Assembly (NCBI GenBank): GCA_964235605.1
Contig: CAXSCR010000001.1
Coordinates: 62,001-126,000, forward strand
Reading direction: 5' to 3'
DNA: 64,000 nucleotides
Source: DATCRE01 sp964235605
GTDB taxonomy: Bacteria; Bacteroidota; Bacteroidia; Cytophagales; Cyclobacteriaceae
Shown here: positions 59,964 to 64,000 of the stretch, piece after piece
Layout: each line of letters begins with the position of its first letter
Position numbering within the stretch: position 1 is the stretch's first letter
Notes under the pieces: model-generated
Database searches by the model: none
What the model saw: the letters and a program-made list of their open reading frames with translations, nothing else
Told to the model about the DNA's origin: nothing
Program-made: the position numbers and the translations under genes

Positions 59964-60710
59964 TTATTCTTTGGGAATGCTGTCCTCCTTCCACCGCAAT
60001 CCGCCAAGGCGAAAGCCCAGTCCAGTAGAAATATTAAAGGGCTCGTAATCAAAGGGAACATTGTCAGCTAATGAAGTGCTTACGCCAATTTGAATAGTTG
60101 CAAAAAACCTATTGTCTAGAAAATTAAATCTTGCTGTTACAGCTGGTTCCACGAATATTTTAGGATCAAGATCTACTATTATAACAGGTGATGAGGCAAT
60201 GCTAAACTCAGAAAAATCGATCATAGCAAACCTCGGCGTGAATGCAAAACTCACAAACTTTCTATTTATACCAAAAGAGGGTTGAAAAAATATTCTTGAA
60301 TACTTACCAGCTACTCGGTCTTGAGAAGATGAAGTTAGCGATGAGAATGATCCATAGCTTGTTCCCTCACCTCGGCCATATCCTACAAAAACCTCAAAGC
60401 AGAACCTCTCTTCATTTTTATAGTAGCCAATTGCTCCCTCGTAAAATTTATGTTTATGATAATTCTCGCGGCTATTGGTGTATAGTGTATCTGTGTTTCT
60501 GTTGCCGTATGAATAATTACCCATTAAAGCCAAATTGTTAGTTACTGCAACTGAGCCTTGTAAGTCAATTCCGTTCGTACCAAATTGCATTGCACCTTGA
60601 AACTCACCTGCCTTCGCTAACAACGGAGCGTTGCGTGTATTTGGAATATAGACCGGGGAGCATTGACTAAGTAATAGCAACAATGCAGCAAACAAAAGAA
60701 GGTTCCTCAT
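59964..60710 (-). CDS. Outer-membrane beta-barrel-like lipoprotein
   Basis: 248 residues. MRNLLLFAALLLLLSQCSPV is a lipoprotein signal (lipobox LSQC). The body has many short amphipathic strands (GIDLQGSVAVTNNLALMGNY, FCFEVFVGYGRGEGTSYGSF, FFQPSFGINRKFVSFAFTPR, NISTGLGFRLGGLRW), the make-up of a small outer-membrane barrel. Barrel lipoproteins of this kind are common in Cytophagales; the function is not known. Divergent from the nitroreductase (30-nt gap). Confidence 0.65.
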   Translation of the reverse strand: MRNLLLFAALLLLLSQCSPVYIPNTRNAPLLAKAGEFQGAMQFGTNGIDLQGSVAVTNNLALMGNYSYGNRNTDTLYTNSRENYHKHKFYEGAIGYYKNEERFCFEVFVGYGRGEGTSYGSFSSLTSSSQDRVAGKYSRIFFQPSFGINRKFVSFAFTPRFAMIDFSEFSIASSPVIIVDLDPKIFVEPAVTARFNFLDNRFFATIQIGVSTSLADNVPFDYEPFNISTGLGFRLGGLRWKEDSIPKE

Positions 60711-60740
60711 ACCAGTATTTTTAGGCCGTAGGTAAATTTA

Positions 60741-61343
60741 ATGAAAAAAAAATATATGAACATACGCACTGAACTTAACGAACTTATTGCGAAAAGAAGG
60801 TCAATATTTTCTCAAGATTACACAGGTGAGAAGGTTGACGATAAAATTATCAACGCAATGCTTGAAAATGCAAACTGGGCACCAACCCATAAATTAACTG
60901 AACCCTGGAGATTTGTGGTTTATTCAGGTGAGGGTTTAAAAACACTAGGAAAAGCACAAGCTGAAGTATATAAAAAAGTAACAATGGTTGATGGTAGTTA
61001 CAAAGAAGAGCGATATCAAAATCTTATAAAGAAACCGCTGCAATCATCGCATATTATTGTAGTGGCTATGAAGCGAGATGAAAAAAGATCTATACCAGAA
61101 ATTGAAGAAATAGGTGCAGTGTTTTGTGCTATCGAAAACATGTATCTCACAGCAACTGCGTATGAAGTTGGCGCATACCTAAGTACAGGAGGGATAACTT
61201 ATTTCGAAGAATCCAAAGAAATATTCGGCTTAGCTAAAGAAGATAAGCTGATTGGTTTTTTCCATGTAGGAATGCCAAAGCAACTATCGCTAACAGGAAA
61301 AAGGAAACCGATAAGTGAAAAAGTAAAATGGGTTACGGCCTGA
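60741..61343 (+). CDS. Nitroreductase-family flavoprotein (YdjA-like)
   Basis: 200 residues; ATGs at 60741 and 60756 are both possible, the second giving MNIRTELNELIAKRRSIFSQ as in relatives. FMN-binding signature LIAKRRSIFSQDYTGEKVDD and ANWAPTHKLTEPWRFVVYSG, a central AVFCAIENMYLTATAYEVGA, and KLIGFFHVGMPKQ near the end. Homodimeric NAD(P)H-dependent reductase of nitro compounds or quinones; the natural substrate is unknown. Its stop is 3 nt from that of the pseudouridine synthase gene. Confidence 0.9.
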   Translation: MKKKYMNIRTELNELIAKRRSIFSQDYTGEKVDDKIINAMLENANWAPTHKLTEPWRFVVYSGEGLKTLGKAQAEVYKKVTMVDGSYKEERYQNLIKKPLQSSHIIVVAMKRDEKRSIPEIEEIGAVFCAIENMYLTATAYEVGAYLSTGGITYFEESKEIFGLAKEDKLIGFFHVGMPKQLSLTGKRKPISEKVKWVTA

Positions 61344-61346
61344 AAG

Positions 61347-63107
61347 CTACTTACTTTTATAATGCTTTAACATTACAATTTCTTCAGTAGTTAAAGGGCG
61401 CCAGTGGCCACGAGGAAGCTCCTTTTTATCTAACCCTGCATACACAGACCGATCAAGTTTTACAACGTCGTAACCAAGTGCTTCGAAAATTCTTCTTATC
61501 ACGCGATTCCAACCAATGTGTATTTCTATACCAATAGTCTTTCCATCATCACCTACTATCGCCACATCATCTACTACTGCTCGACCTTCTTCTAAGAAAA
61601 CGCCGTCTTGTATTTTCTTGAAATCAGATTTTGTAAGTGGTCTATCTAATTCTACTTTATAGATTTTCTTAGCCTTGTAAGATGGATGCATAAGCTTGTC
61701 AGCCAGATCACCATCATTGGTTAACAATAACAAACCGGTTGTATTTCTATCTAAACGGCCTACTGGATATATGCGTTCCTTTACCTTGCCTTCAAGAATA
61801 TGCATTACTGTATTTCTTTCCTGCGGATCTTTGGTGGTGGTGATATAACCTTTCGGTTTATTCATTAGAATATATACAGGCTTTTCAGCCTTCAATACCC
61901 TATCTTCATAACGAACTTCATCGCTACGCTTAACCTTATAGCCGAGTTCAGTAACGACGGTTCCGTTAACACTAACAAGGCCCATTCTTATATACTCATC
62001 GGCTTCGCGCCTTGAACACATACCACTGTTAGCTATGTACTTATTTAGCCTGATGATATCAGTATCTAAATTTGGTGCTACGGTTTTAGATGATGTTTTA
62101 CTAAATTTTCTAGGGTATATAAATGGTTTTTCCCCTCCTTCCGAATTTTCTTCCTTACGGGATGTAGGCTTATCATATTCTCTCTTATAGGGAAGTCCGA
62201 AAGATGCACCTCTTGATTTTCTTCCTGTTTCTTCACCTTCCGGTGTTTCTTCATTACTTCCTGAAGACCGCTCTTGAGGTTTATCGAATTTCTTGTATGG
62301 CTTTTCTGTACTCGAAAATCCCCCCGGTCTTTTCTTTAAGGAATCGTCCGCTTTACCCGGTCTATCAAATTTGGGTTTATCAGAATCGAAAGATCTTGGT
62401 ATTCTTTTGCCTGATGCACTCTCTTCTCTCGAAGGTCTGTCAAATGCCTTATCTGATTTTTTAAACGGTCTGTCTGTTGAACTTTTCGAAGAACCAAAAG
62501 ATCTTGGCGCTCTCTTCTCTGAAGCGTTATCGTCTCTACCTGATCTATCAAAAGGCTTGTCAAACTTCTTATAAGGTCTTTCGGATGAGCTTCTAGAAGA
62601 AGAGCCAAAAGATCTTGAACCTCTTTTCTCTGAGTTGTTGTCTTCTCTGCCTTTTTTGTCGAAAGGTTTATCGAATTTCTTGTATGGTGGCTTTTCAGAG
62701 TTTCTAGAACCAAAAGATTTTGGCTCTCTTTGTTCAGATGAAGAGTTTTCATCCCTCCGTGTCGACTTTCCAAAAGGCTTATCAAATTTCTTGTAAGGAC
62801 GATCAGATGATGAACCTCCTCCTCTTGGAGCACTTGAAAATGGTCTGTTGCTTGAGTCTGAGTTTTCGCCAGGCTTGCGGAAAGAAGGTTTCGAAGATGA
62901 ATTTCTATCAAATTTCTTGTACGGCCTTTCTTCTCTAGGTCCTGAAGAAGATCTTTCTCCTCTTCCGGAAGTGCGAGAGTCGCTCTTATCAGATTTTTTG
63001 TAAGGCCTATCAGTAGACTTTCCTTTACCAGAAAATGATTTGCCTGCGTTTGATCGGCCACTTCTGCGACCGCCGCTAGAAGATTCGGAAGAATTACGCT
63101 TGGCCAT
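61347..63107 (-). CDS. RsuA/RluB-family pseudouridine synthase with long repetitive N-terminus
   Basis: About 586 residues from the ATG at 63107 (a TTG 10 codons upstream is rejected). Residues about 1-345 are a disordered Ser/Arg/Lys/Gly tail with some seven copies of a (R/K)PYKKFDKPF-like unit. Then comes an S4 RNA-binding domain (IRLNKYIANSGMCSRREADE) and the catalytic domain with GRLDRNTTGLLLLTNDGDLA, whose Asp attacks the uridine, and RQI-like VIRRIFEALGYDVVKLDRSV. It should modify a large-subunit or small-subunit rRNA uridine. The tail is about as long as the enzyme itself. Overlaps scpB by 14 nt. Confidence 0.92.
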   Translation of the reverse strand: MAKRNSSESSSGGRRSGRSNAGKSFSGKGKSTDRPYKKSDKSDSRTSGRGERSSSGPREERPYKKFDRNSSSKPSFRKPGENSDSSNRPFSSAPRGGGSSSDRPYKKFDKPFGKSTRRDENSSSEQREPKSFGSRNSEKPPYKKFDKPFDKKGREDNNSEKRGSRSFGSSSRSSSERPYKKFDKPFDRSGRDDNASEKRAPRSFGSSKSSTDRPFKKSDKAFDRPSREESASGKRIPRSFDSDKPKFDRPGKADDSLKKRPGGFSSTEKPYKKFDKPQERSSGSNEETPEGEETGRKSRGASFGLPYKREYDKPTSRKEENSEGGEKPFIYPRKFSKTSSKTVAPNLDTDIIRLNKYIANSGMCSRREADEYIRMGLVSVNGTVVTELGYKVKRSDEVRYEDRVLKAEKPVYILMNKPKGYITTTKDPQERNTVMHILEGKVKERIYPVGRLDRNTTGLLLLTNDGDLADKLMHPSYKAKKIYKVELDRPLTKSDFKKIQDGVFLEEGRAVVDDVAIVGDDGKTIGIEIHIGWNRVIRRIFEALGYDVVKLDRSVYAGLDKKELPRGHWRPLTTEEIVMLKHYKSK

Positions 63108-63678
63108 CTGTATCTTTTGATTCTGGGCTATCGCCAATTGTATTTACTTCCGATGAAAAATCTTTTGGTATCGGTAATTCCATAAGATCATTAATACCAA
63201 AATATTCCATAAACTTTTGAGTCGTTCCGTAGAGCATAGGTCGGCCAATAGTTTCAGCCTTGCCTGTAATTTCAATTAATCCTTTATCCAACAGCTTCTG
63301 CACAGCATAATCGCAGTTTACACCCCGTATGTTCTCAATTTCTGTTTTGGATATAGGTTGTTTATAAGCAATAATAGATAAGGTCTCCATTGCTGATGTT
63401 GACAATCTTTTTTTTGATTGCTGCTTTAGCATAATGCTTATGCTAGCCTGATAAGCAGGTTTAGTCAGAAATTGATACCCTCCAGCCGCTCTGTTTAGCT
63501 GAAAGGAAAATTCTTCTGCCTGCATTTTATCATCTATTCGCTGAACAGCGGCCTGAATATCTTCTTCTGGAACGTCTGCATTGAACATTTCAGAAAGACA
63601 TGCTTTTATATCAACTAACTTTATAGGGTTAGGTGAACAAAAGATCAATGCTTCGATGTGATTCTGTAAAAAATCCAA
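63094..63678 (-). CDS. scpB: Segregation and condensation protein B
   Basis: Partner of ScpA and SMC in chromosome condensation. 194 residues, two winged-helix domains: HIEALIFCSPNPIKLVDIKA, SISIMLKQQSKKRLSTSAME, TLSIIAYKQPISKTEIENIR and KAETIGRPMLYGTTQKFMEY, all standard. The start is TTG (MDFLQNHIEALIF phrase as in relatives); no ATG is available nearby. It overlaps the pseudouridine synthase gene, a common scpB-rsuA order in bacteria. Confidence 0.95.
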   Translation of the reverse strand: MDFLQNHIEALIFCSPNPIKLVDIKACLSEMFNADVPEEDIQAAVQRIDDKMQAEEFSFQLNRAAGGYQFLTKPAYQASISIMLKQQSKKRLSTSAMETLSIIAYKQPISKTEIENIRGVNCDYAVQKLLDKGLIEITGKAETIGRPMLYGTTQKFMEYFGINDLMELPIPKDFSSEVNTIGDSPESKDTDGQA

Positions 63679-63763
63679 ATTAGTTTTTCTTAGTCGGCAA
63701 AGTTATTCAATAATTTCCAACGCACCTACTTCCCAACCTCCACTACTTTGTCGACCGCCAAAA

Positions 63764-64000
63764 TTAATCGTGCTGCATCATTTTAGCCTCAATTGACTGG
63801 GTTGTGTGCGGCACGGCAATTAATCTTTCTTTTGAAATTAATTTACCCGTTACTGAACATATGCCATAAGTGCCATTTTTTATTCTAACCAAGGCATTTT
63901 CCAAGTTCATAATATATTTTTGCTGACGCGCAGCTAGCTGACTAAGATTCTCCTTTTCAGCAGTTTCGGCGCCATCTTCCAAGACTTTTGTATTTCCACC
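63764..64000 (-). CDS. DksA/TraR-like protein (5' end cut by window)
   Basis: The frame is open to the right edge of the window; the visible 78 residues are the C-terminal part. AARQQKYIMNLENALVRIKN is the coiled-coil end, and GTYGICSVTGKLISKERLIA is the zinc-finger region of the Bacteroidota DksA/TraR group. Only one of the four canonical zinc cysteines remains (CSVT in place of CxxC, and VPHTTQS in place of the second pair), as in zinc-less members of this group. Such proteins bind the RNA polymerase secondary channel; the specific role is unknown. Confidence 0.85.
   Translation of the reverse strand, partial: GGNTKVLEDGAETAEKENLSQLAARQQKYIMNLENALVRIKNGTYGICSVTGKLISKERLIAVPHTTQSIEAKMMQHD

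Noticed and set aside
61347..63107. Long antisense open frames over the repetitive part of the pseudouridine synthase gene (for example 62293-62574 plus, 62336-63061 minus in another frame)
   Set aside because: They arise from the repetitive Ser/Arg/Lys codon usage of the real gene; their translations are low-complexity and no start or promoter supports them.

Overview
The window is a gene-dense, low-GC stretch of a Bacteroidota chromosome, most likely from the order Cytophagales (Cyclobacteriaceae/Fulvivirga-like; lineage inferred, not searched). The signs are families largely confined to that phylum (DUF4783, two DUF6089 proteins, a LETM1-related protein, a PorE-like TPR/PD40/OmpA lipoprotein, a YpdA-type reductase), the conserved order nadK - DUF6089 - uppS - bamA - ompH - ompH, almost no Shine-Dalgarno sequences, and TAnnTTTG boxes of the Bacteroidota primary sigma factor. 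No prophage, IS element, CRISPR array or known defence cassette is visible; almost every gene is core or conserved-hypothetical.

Layout. 1-6.9 kb: cut-off LETM1-related gene, then on the minus strand terC/alx-like, a Fur-family regulator, an MsbA-like ABC exporter, a lipoprotein and gpmI. 7.0-11.7 kb (plus): DUF4783, nadC, a YcxB-like protein, recX, then a tight DinB / ATP-grasp / LysE run. 11.7-22.6 kb (minus): LD-carboxypeptidase, the envelope block ompH-ompH-bamA-uppS-DUF6089-DUF6089, nadK, a CBS protein, a hydrolase, cvpA, yqeY. 22.7-27.3 kb (plus): pdxJ, the wreck of a DUF817 gene, three consecutive TPM-domain genes and a YwqK-like protein. 27.3-36.4 kb: a 314-bp element with 36-bp terminal inverted repeats, yraN, lipB, an exonuclease, RNase R, a prenyl synthase, a glycosyltransferase, and an ECF sigma gene overlapping a small probable regulator gene by 80 nt. 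36.6-45.4 kb: a TrmH-type methyltransferase, lipoproteins, a PrsW-like protease, a methyltransferase, a 7-TM histidine kinase, tRNA-Phe, and a two-gene Fe-S oxidoreductase module. 45.5-57.0 kb: PorE-like OmpA protein, fumC, prmA, ypdA, an MscS channel, proC, a split YeeE/YedE transporter, gdhA. 57.1-64.0 kb: a propeller lipoprotein, a DEDDh exonuclease/GIY-YIG fusion, a nitroreductase, a pseudouridine synthase with a long repetitive tail, scpB, and a DksA/TraR-like gene cut by the window end.

How it fits together. The centre of gravity is envelope biogenesis (undecaprenyl carrier, BamA with its Skp-like chaperones, LD-carboxypeptidase, lipoproteins, MsbA-like exporter), cofactor synthesis (NAD, PLP, lipoate) and RNA metabolism (RNase R, methyltransferases, pseudouridine synthase). 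The least explained parts are non-coding: intergenic sequences with a degenerate 7-8 bp period and inverted arms, mostly at convergent gene ends (1.3, 27.3, 53.7 and 57.1 kb), and several TAnnTTTG boxes set only 4-6 nt from non-ATG start codons, suggesting leaderless or nearly leaderless mRNAs. I did not find a clear, previously undescribed multi-gene system; the best candidates are the ATP-grasp/LysE/DinB operon and the triple-TPM array.
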